Source: Mucilaginibacter sp.
GTDB taxonomy: Bacteria; Bacteroidota; Bacteroidia; Sphingobacteriales; Sphingobacteriaceae
Assembly (NCBI RefSeq): GCF_028288185.1
Contig: NZ_JAQBOF010000027.1
Span: 186,001-250,000, forward strand
Direction: 5' to 3'
DNA: 64,000 nucleotides
The position numbers and the translations under genes were made by a program. How positions within the stretch are numbered: the first letter of the stretch is position 1; each line of letters starts with the position of its first letter. Under the pieces are notes generated by a model. That model was not told the origin of the DNA. It ran no database searches and saw nothing but the letters and a program-made list of their open reading frames with translations. Positions 39,525-49,049 of the stretch are shown here, piece after piece.

Positions 39525-40919
39525 TTAGGTATTATAACCTAATATCTTCAATACCTGTTTACTGTTTTGTTCTTCGCCAAATACCTCAAAGTTAAATGTC
39601 TCATCGCGATTGCGGCGAATGATAACATGCTTTGGCGATGGCAGCAGGCAATGGTGTATGCCGCCGTAACCGCTTAAAACTTCCTGGTAGGCGCCTGTAT
39701 TAAAAAAGCCTAAGTATTGCACCTTACGGGTTTTGGGCATAAATACACTGTTCATGTGGGCTTCCTGGTTGTAGTAATCCTGGCCATCGCAGGTGATGCC
39801 GCCAAGGTTTACGCGCTCGTATTCAGAGTCCCAGTTGTTTATAGGTAGCAAAACATATTTTTGGTTCAGCGCCCAAACATCCGGCAGATTGGTTATGAAT
39901 GATCCATCCAGCATTAACCAGCGTTCGCGATCGTTTTGTTGTTTACGTCCTAATACCTTATACAATATGCCTGATGCTTCTGCAACGGTATATTTACCAA
40001 ATTCGGTAATAATATCCGGTTCTTCGGTGTCGTTCTCGGCGCAGATCTCTTTAATACGGCTAACTATCTCGTTGATCATGTACTCGTAATCAAAATCAAA
40101 TACCAACGAATCTTTAAACGGCATACCGCCGCCAATATCTAAAGTATCTAACGCGGGGTTTATCTTTTTGAATTTGCAGTATAGTGTTACGTATTTCTCC
40201 AGCTCGTTCCAGTAATACGGTGTATCAGAGATGCCAGAGTTAATGAAGAAATGCAATAACTTAACCTGGAAATTAGGATTGCTCTCTATCTTGTTATAGT
40301 AGAAATCAATAATATCTTCCATGCGTACACCTAAACGCGAGGTGTAAAACTGCGAGTCCGGCTGCTCTTCAGCAGCTATACGGATACCCAGGTTGCATGG
40401 GGTAGCCATTTCTATCTCATCATCATACAAGTTAAACTCTTCTTTATTATCTAATACCGGGATGATGTTTTTAAAACCATCATGCAGCATATCAATAATA
40501 TACTGTTTGTACTGGAAGGTTTTAAAGCCATTACAGATAACGGTCATGTCTTTAGTTAAAGCACCTTTTTTCTCCAGCGCGTCAATCATCGGCATATCAA
40601 AAGCTGATGATGTTTCCAGGTGGATCTCGTTCTTTAAGGCTTCTTCGACAATGTGCCTAAAGTGTGAGCTTTTGGTACAATAACAATATTTATAGCTGCC
40701 ACGATAATCGTTCTTTATTATAGCCTGCTGAAAAAGCAGCTTAGCTTGTTGTATTTTTTTGGTAATGATAGGCAGATAAGTAAAGCGCAGGGGCGTGCCA
40801 TACGTTTCTATCATCTCCATTAAATTAAGATCATGAAAATATAATTCATCGTCAATAATCTCGTAGCCGTCTTGCGGGAAGCCAACACTCAAATCAAGAA
40901 ATTCCTGGTAACTCTGCAT
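39525..40919 (-). CDS. Arginine decarboxylase-like PLP enzyme (fold type III)
   Basis: YGTPLRFTYLPIITKKI, DIGGGMPFKDSL, EFGKYTVAEASGILYKVLG; type III decarboxylase pattern. Confidence 0.82.
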   Translation of the reverse strand: MQSYQEFLDLSVGFPQDGYEIIDDELYFHDLNLMEMIETYGTPLRFTYLPIITKKIQQAKLLFQQAIIKNDYRGSYKYCYCTKSSHFRHIVEEALKNEIHLETSSAFDMPMIDALEKKGALTKDMTVICNGFKTFQYKQYIIDMLHDGFKNIIPVLDNKEEFNLYDDEIEMATPCNLGIRIAAEEQPDSQFYTSRLGVRMEDIIDFYYNKIESNPNFQVKLLHFFINSGISDTPYYWNELEKYVTLYCKFKKINPALDTLDIGGGMPFKDSLVFDFDYEYMINEIVSRIKEICAENDTEEPDIITEFGKYTVAEASGILYKVLGRKQQNDRERWLMLDGSFITNLPDVWALNQKYVLLPINNWDSEYERVNLGGITCDGQDYYNQEAHMNSVFMPKTRKVQYLGFFNTGAYQEVLSGYGGIHHCLLPSPKHVIIRRNRDETFNFEVFGEEQNSKQVLKILGYNT

Positions 40920-41010
40920 TAATTAAAATTTTGGCAAAAATGTAATTTTTTAACGGAATTAACGGCTATTTATTGATGGAATTTTATTGTCGGAATGTAA
41001 TTATTGTATT

Positions 41011-41083
41011 AGTTCATAGATAATAGGTCATGATTCATAGTAAATCGGATGCATAAATAACTATCAACCATGATCTATGAACT
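41011..41083. repeat. Imperfect palindromic intergenic repeat (AGTTCATAGAT...ATCTATGAACT)
   Basis: Perfect 11-bp terminal arms 41011-41021 and 41073-41083; internal TCATGATTCATAG. Confidence 0.65.
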
Positions 41084-41084
41084 A

Positions 41085-41999
41085 TCAGCTACGTGGCAAA
41101 TACACCTCCGCAATCATACACCTGGCACTGCCACCGCCATTGTTTTCAATCGTATGTATATCTGCATAAACCAATTTACCAAAGGCAGATAGCACTGCTT
41201 TTTGCTCGTAAGTAAGCGATTGAAAAGCGCTTTGCGACATCGCGATTAAAGTATCACCGGCATTATTCTTAGCCTCCAGCATATTACCGGCAAACTGGTT
41301 CATTTGGGTAAAAGATATGTCGATGATTTGTTTGTTAGTATCTTTTAATGATTTTATAACTAGTTCTTTTTCAATGATATTGGTAATGCTATCTAAACAA
41401 ATAACAGCGAAGTTACTGCCAAGGGCCATCATTACATTTGTATGGTATATGGCGAGTCCTTTTTCATCAACAGCATGAAATTTAACCGAGTTGTAACCCG
41501 TTTGCTCGCAAAAAGCAGCTAACACTTTTTCATCAGTGCGGGGAGAGAGGCAGGCATAGGCAATTTTATTTTCGCGATCCAAAACCATGCTGCCGGTGCC
41601 CTCAAGGAATTTACCTTCATACTCAAAATGGCTCAGGTCAATCACATGCATTACGGTGAAATTATCTTCCAGTTGGGTTATAATATCTTCACGGCGTTCC
41701 AACCTGCGGTTTTCGGCCTGCATGGGGTATAAAAACACGTCACCATTGGCATGGAATGATACCCAATTGTTTGGGAAGAGAGAGTCGGGGGTATGTGGTT
41801 GAGGCGTATCGTCAATAACGGTAACGTTTAAGCCGTTATCTCTTAAAACTTGTACTAAGCCATCAAATTCGGCTAACGCGTTGGCTTGTACCTGCTGCTG
41901 GTCGGTATCGCGGGATTGAAATGCGTTGCTTTCGGCAGTTTGTTCGTTAAAACCAAAACTTACCGGGCGTATCATTAACAAGTTTGAGGTAGATTGCAT
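41085..41999 (-). CDS. ctlX: Amidinotransferase-superfamily hydrolase, citrulline utilization (CtlX-like)
   Basis: NLLMIRPVSFGFNEQTAESNAFQ, DSLFPNNWVSFH, LEGTGSMVLDR, HTNVMMALG, NNGGGSARCMIAEV. Confidence 0.85.
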   Translation of the reverse strand: MQSTSNLLMIRPVSFGFNEQTAESNAFQSRDTDQQQVQANALAEFDGLVQVLRDNGLNVTVIDDTPQPHTPDSLFPNNWVSFHANGDVFLYPMQAENRRLERREDIITQLEDNFTVMHVIDLSHFEYEGKFLEGTGSMVLDRENKIAYACLSPRTDEKVLAAFCEQTGYNSVKFHAVDEKGLAIYHTNVMMALGSNFAVICLDSITNIIEKELVIKSLKDTNKQIIDISFTQMNQFAGNMLEAKNNAGDTLIAMSQSAFQSLTYEQKAVLSAFGKLVYADIHTIENNGGGSARCMIAEVYLPRS

Positions 42000-42048
42000 G
42001 GCACAAGGTTATACAAGCAATATAACAACAGTTTTTAGTAATTGTTAA

Positions 42049-42255
42049 TTAATCTGCTTTGTAATCCAATATATCGCCGGGTTTGCAATTTAGCTCGCGG
42101 CAAAGCGCTTGTAAGGTATCAAAACGTACACCTTTAACCTTGCCCGTTTTAAGCAGCGAAAGGTTGGTCATGCTGATATCCAGGCGCTCGGCAAGTTCTT
42201 TTAGCGACATTTTATTCTTCGCCATTTCTACATCTAAATTAACTATGATAGCCAT
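42049..42255 (-). CDS. XRE-family helix-turn-helix regulator
   Basis: KNKMSLKELAERLDISMTNLSLLKTGKVKGVRFDTLQALCRELNCKPGDIL. Confidence 0.9.
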   Translation of the reverse strand: MAIIVNLDVEMAKNKMSLKELAERLDISMTNLSLLKTGKVKGVRFDTLQALCRELNCKPGDILDYKAD

Positions 42256-42875
42256 TATACAAATTCCTCGTTTTCTTTTTGCAAGCTGAAACCATAGTTA
42301 AATACATCGGCCATAACATAAATAACAGCGCCCATTATTAAACCCCTTAAATTCTCTGTCCAAACCATGTTAAGCAAACTAAAATCTTTAATCTGAGTAT
42401 GTAATATAAATGCGGTGCATAAACCAACTAAAATGTGCACAGGGGTTAACAACGCAAAGCATAGCGCTATTATTTTTAACCTGCGTATATTATCATATTG
42501 AAAAGGTGTACTATCTTTAATAGTATCAAAAAACTTTCTCAACTGATAGATAATAGTAGTTACTAATACCTCAAATGCCATAAAAAAGAAATAAGCTATA
42601 GTGATGGTGCTAAAGGTATTTTTAAGCTTCATTCTTAAAATACCCTGATCATTAGTGATTGTGATATCCTTTGCAGTAGGCGTTAAGGCTGTCATTTTGA
42701 TAATCTCGGTATGTGATGTGTATTTTACCGGGTTATTAATTTCCGAAAAATCAGAAGTGCAAAATTTAAAAGTAACCAGGGTAAGTGCTAATGCGATAAA
42801 AACAAAATTTAACACCCAAATAATGTTAAGTAATACCCTTATGGTTTTTAAAAGCCAGTTTGAATTAGTTTTCAT
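42255..42875 (-). CDS. DUF2975-like membrane protein paired with XRE regulator
   Basis: Four TM segments, FQYDNIRRLKIIALCFAL; stop/start overlap with the XRE gene. Confidence 0.75.
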   Translation of the reverse strand: MKTNSNWLLKTIRVLLNIIWVLNFVFIALALTLVTFKFCTSDFSEINNPVKYTSHTEIIKMTALTPTAKDITITNDQGILRMKLKNTFSTITIAYFFFMAFEVLVTTIIYQLRKFFDTIKDSTPFQYDNIRRLKIIALCFALLTPVHILVGLCTAFILHTQIKDFSLLNMVWTENLRGLIMGAVIYVMADVFNYGFSLQKENEEFV

Positions 42876-42896
42876 GGTTGTAATTGTTTTATAGAA

Positions 42897-42927
42897 CAAA
42901 TATGAAAACTAAAATTGATAAAACAAA
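42897..42927 (-). promoter_or_regulatory. Promoter of DUF2975-XRE operon (TTTG-N19-CATATTTG)
   Basis: Minus strand: TTTG (42927-42924), 19-nt spacer, CATATTTG (42904-42897). Confidence 0.55.
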
Positions 42928-42928
42928 A

Positions 42929-42955
42929 ATTATTTTATGTAAAACATAAAATAAT
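42929..42955. promoter_or_regulatory. 27-bp palindrome abutting the DUF2975-XRE promoter (candidate operator)
   Basis: ATTATTTTATGT-aaa-ACATAAAATAAT, perfect 12-bp arms. Confidence 0.55.
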
Positions 42956-42962
42956 TATGAAT

Positions 42963-44414
42963 TTAGGTTAAATTACGTTGCAGAGGCATACTCATACAAT
43001 GGAAACCACCGCGTGCCCTTGACAGCTCGGCAGATGGCATTAGTATCAGCGTATCCTTCATGGTTTGCGGATCAAGCTCATCATTCTCAAATTTGTTAAG
43101 CAGGTCCTTGACCTTAATTACCTTGAAACCGTTCTTTTTAAATGCCTCAATGGTTTTATCGTTGCGATCATAACCCAAAACAACACCTTCTTTAACAGCG
43201 AGCAGGTTGCAGGAGTCGGTCCATTGTTCACGGGCATCATAAGGAAACGTATCATTGCCCGAGTAGATGAACTTTGTTTTCTCTTTGCTTTGTAAGTCGT
43301 TTTCACTGATGTCGATTAACAGATCTTCTAAACAATTAAACGCACGAGGCTTTTTCTTGCCTTTTTCAAATTGGATAATATCTGTACGGTCTTTATCCTT
43401 TGTTTTTTTCTCAGTCAGCCAGGCAATGGGTTCGCTGTCTTCAACCGGGGTTTGGGTAACAGCCAGCGAATGCAATACTGCCCATACATTGCGCTTAACT
43501 TGTGTAAACACGGTATCAATATGCATATAATCCCGCCGGTGCGGTATTTTTACTACGGTTATTTTCTTGACAACATCATTGGCAAATAGTAATTTAATAG
43601 CCTCATTAGCACCATTGGCCGAGGTACGCTCGCTGCACCCAATAATTAAATGCTCGGGGCTGATCATCATTACATCGCCACCCTCCAGCGTGGTTTTCTC
43701 ATCCTGATCCTCGCCGGGGCGCAAAAAGTGTTGTACGGTTTCTGGTATCTCTAATATATTATTCTTATATGCAGCAAATAACGGGTGGTTGAAGAATATA
43801 TAACGCGCCAGCAAAGTCTCGCGTGCGCGTGCTTTCTTTGCCGGTTTATTTAACAGCATATAGTTATTTATCGCGATGCCTATATCCCTTGAAAATATCA
43901 GGTTAGGTATAGGCGCAAATATCATTTCATTGTTATTTAATGAGCCTGAGATGAAAATTTTAGCCAACTCAACCGGGTCGGTATCTGTTAAAGTTTGTTG
44001 TAAACGATAATTGCAGCTCTCAATAGCGCAAACAGCAGCAACTAACTTATTCCGGATGTCTGCATCCTCCAAAATATTGGCTAGCAAAGTCTGTATCTCA
44101 ATAACTTTGTTTGATGCGTGGAAGTCTTTATTATCCGGCTTAAAAAAGTCGCGGTTATTTTCCTTAGCATCTATTTCTTTTAGCTTGCCTTTTATTTTAT
44201 CGGGATCTAAAAAATATAGCAGGAGTTTAACGTAATAATCATATTCATTTTTACGCATGCTATCCAAGTGTACAATATCCTCGAAGAGCCAATCCTGCGC
44301 TTTCGATGGCACAACACGGCCAAGTCCGTTATCAGGGCTATGGATAAGCAATGCGCGTAAGTCGCCAATTTCAGAGCTTACATCTATTTTAAAATCGTTC
44401 TCAGGTAGTATCAT
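42963..44414 (-). CDS. Arginine deiminase-family (amidinotransferase superfamily) protein
   Basis: DLRALLIHSPDNGLGRVVPS, LEGGDVMMISPEHLIIGCSERTS, HIDTVFTQV, ARGGFHCMSMPLQR. The ORF-track N-terminus runs through a repeat; start MILPENDF preferred. Confidence 0.85.
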   Translation of the reverse strand: MILPENDFKIDVSSEIGDLRALLIHSPDNGLGRVVPSKAQDWLFEDIVHLDSMRKNEYDYYVKLLLYFLDPDKIKGKLKEIDAKENNRDFFKPDNKDFHASNKVIEIQTLLANILEDADIRNKLVAAVCAIESCNYRLQQTLTDTDPVELAKIFISGSLNNNEMIFAPIPNLIFSRDIGIAINNYMLLNKPAKKARARETLLARYIFFNHPLFAAYKNNILEIPETVQHFLRPGEDQDEKTTLEGGDVMMISPEHLIIGCSERTSANGANEAIKLLFANDVVKKITVVKIPHRRDYMHIDTVFTQVKRNVWAVLHSLAVTQTPVEDSEPIAWLTEKKTKDKDRTDIIQFEKGKKKPRAFNCLEDLLIDISENDLQSKEKTKFIYSGNDTFPYDAREQWTDSCNLLAVKEGVVLGYDRNDKTIEAFKKNGFKVIKVKDLLNKFENDELDPQTMKDTLILMPSAELSRARGGFHCMSMPLQRNLT

Positions 44415-44453
44415 AGGTATTTTTAGATATACAAAGCTATTGAGAATAATCTT

Positions 44454-44487
44454 CATTTCGGATGTCGGATGTTCGATTTCGGATTTG
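44454..44487. repeat. Short TTCGGAT-rich intergenic repeat
   Basis: CATTTCGGATGTCGGATGTTCGATTTCGGATTTG: three YCGGAT units. Confidence 0.6.
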
Positions 44488-44536
44488 TTATTAACCCTGT
44501 TTTTAAACATCCCGAGTAAAATGTTAATTTTGCCGC

Positions 44537-46300
44537 ATGAATTTTATTATTGATGCTACTGTTAAAGCCGTTAAACAATTATATCAAGCTGATATTACGC
44601 CTGCCGATGTAAGTTTGCAGGAAACACGTAAAGAGTTTGAGGGCCAGGTTACTATAGTTACTTTTCCGTTCACTAAAGTTTCGCGTAAATCGCCTGAGCA
44701 AACAGGGGCCGAAATAGGCGAGTATCTTAAAAACCAACTAAAAGAGGTATCGGCATTTAACGTAATAAAAGGATTTTTAAATATCTCTATATCCAACACC
44801 TATTGGGTAGAGCAGTTATACCAGGTAATTACTACCGATGATTTTGCCATTTTTAAACCAAACGGCAAAAAGGTAATGGTGGAATATTCATCGCCAAACA
44901 CCAATAAACCATTGCATTTAGGGCACGTACGTAACAACCTGTTGGGATATTCGGTAGCCAAAATCTTGGATGCAGCGGGTTATGAGGTTATAAAAGCTAA
45001 TTTGGTTAATGATAGGGGTATCCATATCTGCAAATCAATGCTGGCCTGGCAAAAGTGGGGCAATGGCGAAACACCGGAATCGACTAAAGAAAAAGGCGAT
45101 CACCTGGTAGGTAAATACTATGTGATATTTGATAAAGAATACAAAAAACAAATAGAAGAGCTTAAAGCCATTGGCCAAACCGAAGAGGAAGCTAAAAAGA
45201 ATGCCCCATTAATAAAAGAGGCGCAAGAAATGCTGCTTAAATGGGAGGCCGGCGATGATGCGGTAATTGACCTTTGGCAAACCATGAACGGCTGGGTGTA
45301 CGAGGGATTTGGCGAAACCTATAAAAAGTTGGGTGTTGCTTTTGATAAATTCTATTATGAATCTAACACTTACCTTTTAGGTAAAGATATTGTTGAAGAA
45401 GGGCTAGCCAGCGGTGTTTTCTTTAAAAAAGATGACGGTTCTGTTTGGATTGATTTGACCGAGGACGGTCTTGACCAGAAACTTGTTTTACGTGCCGATA
45501 GTACATCAGTATACATAACCCAGGATATGGGTACCGCACAGCTTAAATATGATGATTTCGGGATGGATGAGTCTATTTATGTGGTAGGTAATGAGCAGGA
45601 TTATCATTTTAAAGTGTTGTTTTTGATACTACAAAAACTGGGTAAAACCTGGGCCAGAGGATTGTTCCATTTATCATACGGCATGGTCGATCTGCCATCA
45701 GGTAAAATGAAATCGCGTGAGGGAACTGTTGTAGATGCAGACGACTTAATAGTTGAAATGGAAACTACAGCCAAACAAGTAACCGAGGCTTTAGGTAAGA
45801 TAAACGATTTTAGCGAAGAGGAGAAAACGCAATTGTATCATACGATTGGTATGGGAGCTTTGAAGTACTTTTTATTAAAAGTTGACCCCAAAAAACGGTT
45901 ATTGTTTGATCCTAATGAGTCGGTAGATTTCCAGGGGCATACCGGGCCGTTTATACAATATACCCATGCCCGTATTAAATCGGTTTTAAATAGAGCGACA
46001 ATAACCGGCGTAGATACAGAACCTTCGGAATTAGCACCGGAAGAACGCGACCTGATTGTAACGTTAACTCAATTCCCTGAAATTATTACACAAGCTGCTA
46101 TTGCTTACAACCCCGGTACTATAGCTAATTATGTATATGAACTGGCAAAAGCTTATAATAAGTTTTACCACGAACATTCTATACTACAGGCTGAAGATGA
46201 ATTGGTAAAACAATTTAGGCTGCAACTTTCTGTCGCATCTGCAAAGGTAATAAGTCGGGGTATGAATATGTTGGGTATTGAAGTGCCGGAAAGAATGTAA
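44537..46300 (+). CDS. argS: Arginyl-tRNA synthetase
   Basis: VEYSSPNTNKPLHLGHVRNNLLGYSVAKIL (HIGH-like), GMVDLPSGKMKSREGTVVDADDL, C-terminal anticodon-binding domain. Confidence 0.95.
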   Translation: MNFIIDATVKAVKQLYQADITPADVSLQETRKEFEGQVTIVTFPFTKVSRKSPEQTGAEIGEYLKNQLKEVSAFNVIKGFLNISISNTYWVEQLYQVITTDDFAIFKPNGKKVMVEYSSPNTNKPLHLGHVRNNLLGYSVAKILDAAGYEVIKANLVNDRGIHICKSMLAWQKWGNGETPESTKEKGDHLVGKYYVIFDKEYKKQIEELKAIGQTEEEAKKNAPLIKEAQEMLLKWEAGDDAVIDLWQTMNGWVYEGFGETYKKLGVAFDKFYYESNTYLLGKDIVEEGLASGVFFKKDDGSVWIDLTEDGLDQKLVLRADSTSVYITQDMGTAQLKYDDFGMDESIYVVGNEQDYHFKVLFLILQKLGKTWARGLFHLSYGMVDLPSGKMKSREGTVVDADDLIVEMETTAKQVTEALGKINDFSEEEKTQLYHTIGMGALKYFLLKVDPKKRLLFDPNESVDFQGHTGPFIQYTHARIKSVLNRATITGVDTEPSELAPEERDLIVTLTQFPEIITQAAIAYNPGTIANYVYELAKAYNKFYHEHSILQAEDELVKQFRLQLSVASAKVISRGMNMLGIEVPERM

Positions 46301-46321
46301 GCCCCTAAATCCCTGAAGGGG
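46301..46321. repeat. Short hairpin repeat GCCCCTAAATCCCTGAAGGGGTA
   Basis: CCCCT...AGGGG immediately after the argS stop. Confidence 0.5.
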
Positions 46322-46459
46322 TAATATAGGTGCGAAGTAGTTACGAATAATCATGGTTAATAAATCAAGTAAGCATTGTAACAATAGTGTTTAGCTCGAT
46401 CAACATTTAGACAGGATGATTTTTTTTATTATGTTTGTTTACCAATATCTCTAAATATT

Positions 46460-47239
46460 ATGAACAAAAAACAAACATTATTACTAATAGTAATACTTGC
46501 AGCAAGCTCATTAGCTAATGCGCAAAATAAACTAAAACATGAGGATACCGAGGTTTATGAACCTGTACCAAATGTGGTAACTCCCGGTAAAACAAACAGT
46601 GATGCACCATCAGATGCTATTGTATTATTTGATGGTAAAAATCTGGATCAATGGACAATGGCCGACCATCGCGGTACACCAGCTACTTGGGATGTTGCTG
46701 ATGGAATATTAACTGTAAATAAACATAGTGGGAATATTGAAACCAAAAAATTGTTTTCTAATTACCAGCTACATGTAGAGTGGAGAATACCATCAAACAT
46801 TACAGGTAGTGATCAGGCGCGGGGTAATAGTGGTGTTTTCCTAGCATCATTAGGTGGGGGCGATGCCGGTTACGAACTACAGGTGCTTGACTCTTATAAA
46901 AACAAAACTTACGTTAACGGGCAAGCCGGTAGCATTTACAAGCAGTTTATTCCGTTAGTTAACGCCGCTAAGCCACCGGGCGAATGGCAGAGCTATGATG
47001 TTGTATGGACAGCTCCAACATTTAATGATGACGGGACAGTTAAAACTCCGGCAAGGGTTACTGTATTCCATAACGGAGTTTTAGTGCAAAACAATGTGTC
47101 TTTACTAGGCCCGACACAATATATTGGGCAGGCTTCTTATAATAATGCCAAACATGGCCCTGCTCCAATAAAACTACAGGCCCATGGTGATAAAAGTGAA
47201 CCATTAAGCTACCGAAATATTTGGGTTAGAGAGTTGTAA
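46460..47239 (+). CDS. DUF1080 (3-keto-disaccharide hydrolase-like) secreted protein
   Basis: IVLFDGKNLDQWTMADHRGTPATWDVADGILTV...GNSGVFL...YELQVLDSYKN...SYRNIWVREL. Confidence 0.9.
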   Translation: MNKKQTLLLIVILAASSLANAQNKLKHEDTEVYEPVPNVVTPGKTNSDAPSDAIVLFDGKNLDQWTMADHRGTPATWDVADGILTVNKHSGNIETKKLFSNYQLHVEWRIPSNITGSDQARGNSGVFLASLGGGDAGYELQVLDSYKNKTYVNGQAGSIYKQFIPLVNAAKPPGEWQSYDVVWTAPTFNDDGTVKTPARVTVFHNGVLVQNNVSLLGPTQYIGQASYNNAKHGPAPIKLQAHGDKSEPLSYRNIWVREL

Positions 47240-47258
47240 TACATTTAAGAAATAGAGT

Positions 47259-47309
47259 AAAACGTTATTTGGACGGTAAAAAAACACCGTTTAAATAACG
47301 TTTTTTTGT
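47259..47309 (+). terminator. Rho-independent terminator
   Basis: AAACGTTATTT..ACGGT-aaaaaaac-ACCGT..AAATAACGTTT followed by T-tract. Confidence 0.8.
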
Positions 47310-47528
47310 TTGTATATAAATTAATTGTTATTCGATTAAGAATAAATGCCTGATGTACGATATAATTTAGGCACTACACTAAAACAAATGCAATGAAATG
47401 GGTGTTTAGTAATCAGATTTGTAAAAAATGATACTTTGAAAATGAAGTCATAAAATAATTGACTTAAAATTAAATAGTATTTATATTTACTATAATTAAA
47501 CTAGTGTATTAAACCCTAATTGTCAGAC

Positions 47529-47765
47529 ATGAAAAAACTACCCTTAGTTTTTTGTTTGTTGTTTGGTGCGTGTGCAGCGCCCAAACAAATTGTCAATAAC
47601 AATACTTCTTTTCATAATCATCCAGCGCCGTATCATGTATTTTCCGTAGGTAAGTGGAACAATGATTATATTATTTTAACCCTTATCGATGCTCAGAATA
47701 CATATTTTAACATTAAGACAAATTATAATGCTTTGTTGAAAAGGGGCGATGTTTATAAACCTTGA
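47529..47765 (+). CDS. Small hypothetical lipoprotein
   Basis: MKKLPLVFCLLFGACAAPKQ lipobox. Confidence 0.6.
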   Translation: MKKLPLVFCLLFGACAAPKQIVNNNTSFHNHPAPYHVFSVGKWNNDYIILTLIDAQNTYFNIKTNYNALLKRGDVYKP

Positions 47766-47862
47766 AGTTATTAACTATCATTGACAAGTATTAGGTTATT
47801 TATAACTTAGCAGTTTGCCGGGAAGTGATACTGCTTGGCTATAATTTAACAGCACATTAGTC

Positions 47863-48333
47863 ATGATAAAAGATTTAAACTCATTAAACCAGGTAGCAGA
47901 GTTTCATACCACATTTAAACATCCAATTTTACCAACACCCACAATTCCATCAAAAGAACGTTGTAAACTTCGTGTTGAACTGTTAGCCGAGGAACTAAAA
48001 GAACTGCAACAAGCCATTGATGATAATGATATGGTTGAGATTGCAGATGCGCTTTGCGATTTGCAATATGTATTATCGGGCGCGGTTTTGGAGTTTGGTT
48101 TAGGCGAAAAATTTAAAGAGCTTTTTGATGAGGTGCATCGGTCAAACATGAGCAAGGCGTGTAAAACGGTTGAAGAAGCCAATGATACCATAGCGCATTA
48201 TAAAGGTAAAGACAATACAGAATCTTATCATAATGAAATCGACGGATTGTTCCTGGTATACAGAACCCAGGATAATAAAACCTTAAAATCTATCAATTAT
48301 TCGCCTGCTGATCTGGGTACAATATTGGGGTAA
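47863..48333 (+). CDS. MazG-like nucleoside triphosphate pyrophosphohydrolase family protein
   Basis: RVELLAEELKELQQAIDDNDMVEIADALCDLQYVLSGAVLEFGL. Confidence 0.85.
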   Translation: MIKDLNSLNQVAEFHTTFKHPILPTPTIPSKERCKLRVELLAEELKELQQAIDDNDMVEIADALCDLQYVLSGAVLEFGLGEKFKELFDEVHRSNMSKACKTVEEANDTIAHYKGKDNTESYHNEIDGLFLVYRTQDNKTLKSINYSPADLGTILG

Positions 48334-49011
48334 ATGCTTGATATACTTTACCGGGACGAGTGCCTGATCGCTATTAATAAACCACATGGTTTGTTAGTAC
48401 ACAGATCGCCAATAGCGGCCGATGCAGAAGAATTTGCACTACAATTACTAAGAGATCAGGTAGGTTTAAAAGTAAACCCTGTACATCGTTTGGATAGGGC
48501 CACCGGCGGTATTTTATTATTCGCGCTGGATAAACAGGTTGAAATAGCAATGCAGCAACAATTCTCTGATAATAAAGTCAACAAAAACTATTTAGCCATA
48601 GTTAGGGGCTATACACCTGATATGGAGGATATTGATTATCCGCTTCGTAAAGAAAACGGCACAATACAAGAAGCTTTTACAGCTTATGAAACCCTTAGTC
48701 GCGCAGAACTGGCGGTGCCATTTGGTAAACATGATACTTCAAGGTACTCGTTAGTAGAAGTTAAGCCAACTACCGGGCGCATGCACCAGATCAGAAAGCA
48801 TTTAAGCCATGTTGATCATCCCATTATTGGCGATACCACGCACGGCTGTAATAAACAAAATAAATTGTTTAGAGAAACGTGGGAAATGACCACATTGTTA
48901 TTACATGCTTCTAAGTTATCATTTAGTCATCCGGTTACCAATGAACAAATTTTTATTGAAGCACCGGTAAATGTAGAATTTAACAGGATCATGGATTTAA
49001 TGGGTTGGTAA
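48334..49011 (+). CDS. Pseudouridine synthase (RluA/TruC family)
   Basis: AINKPHGLLVHRSP, VHRLDRATGGILLFALDK, TGRMHQIRKHLSHVDHPIIGDTTHG. Confidence 0.93.
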   Translation: MLDILYRDECLIAINKPHGLLVHRSPIAADAEEFALQLLRDQVGLKVNPVHRLDRATGGILLFALDKQVEIAMQQQFSDNKVNKNYLAIVRGYTPDMEDIDYPLRKENGTIQEAFTAYETLSRAELAVPFGKHDTSRYSLVEVKPTTGRMHQIRKHLSHVDHPIIGDTTHGCNKQNKLFRETWEMTTLLLHASKLSFSHPVTNEQIFIEAPVNVEFNRIMDLMGW

Positions 49012-49049
49012 CAATACAAACAATTAACCCCAAATTTTGTAGTAAAATC

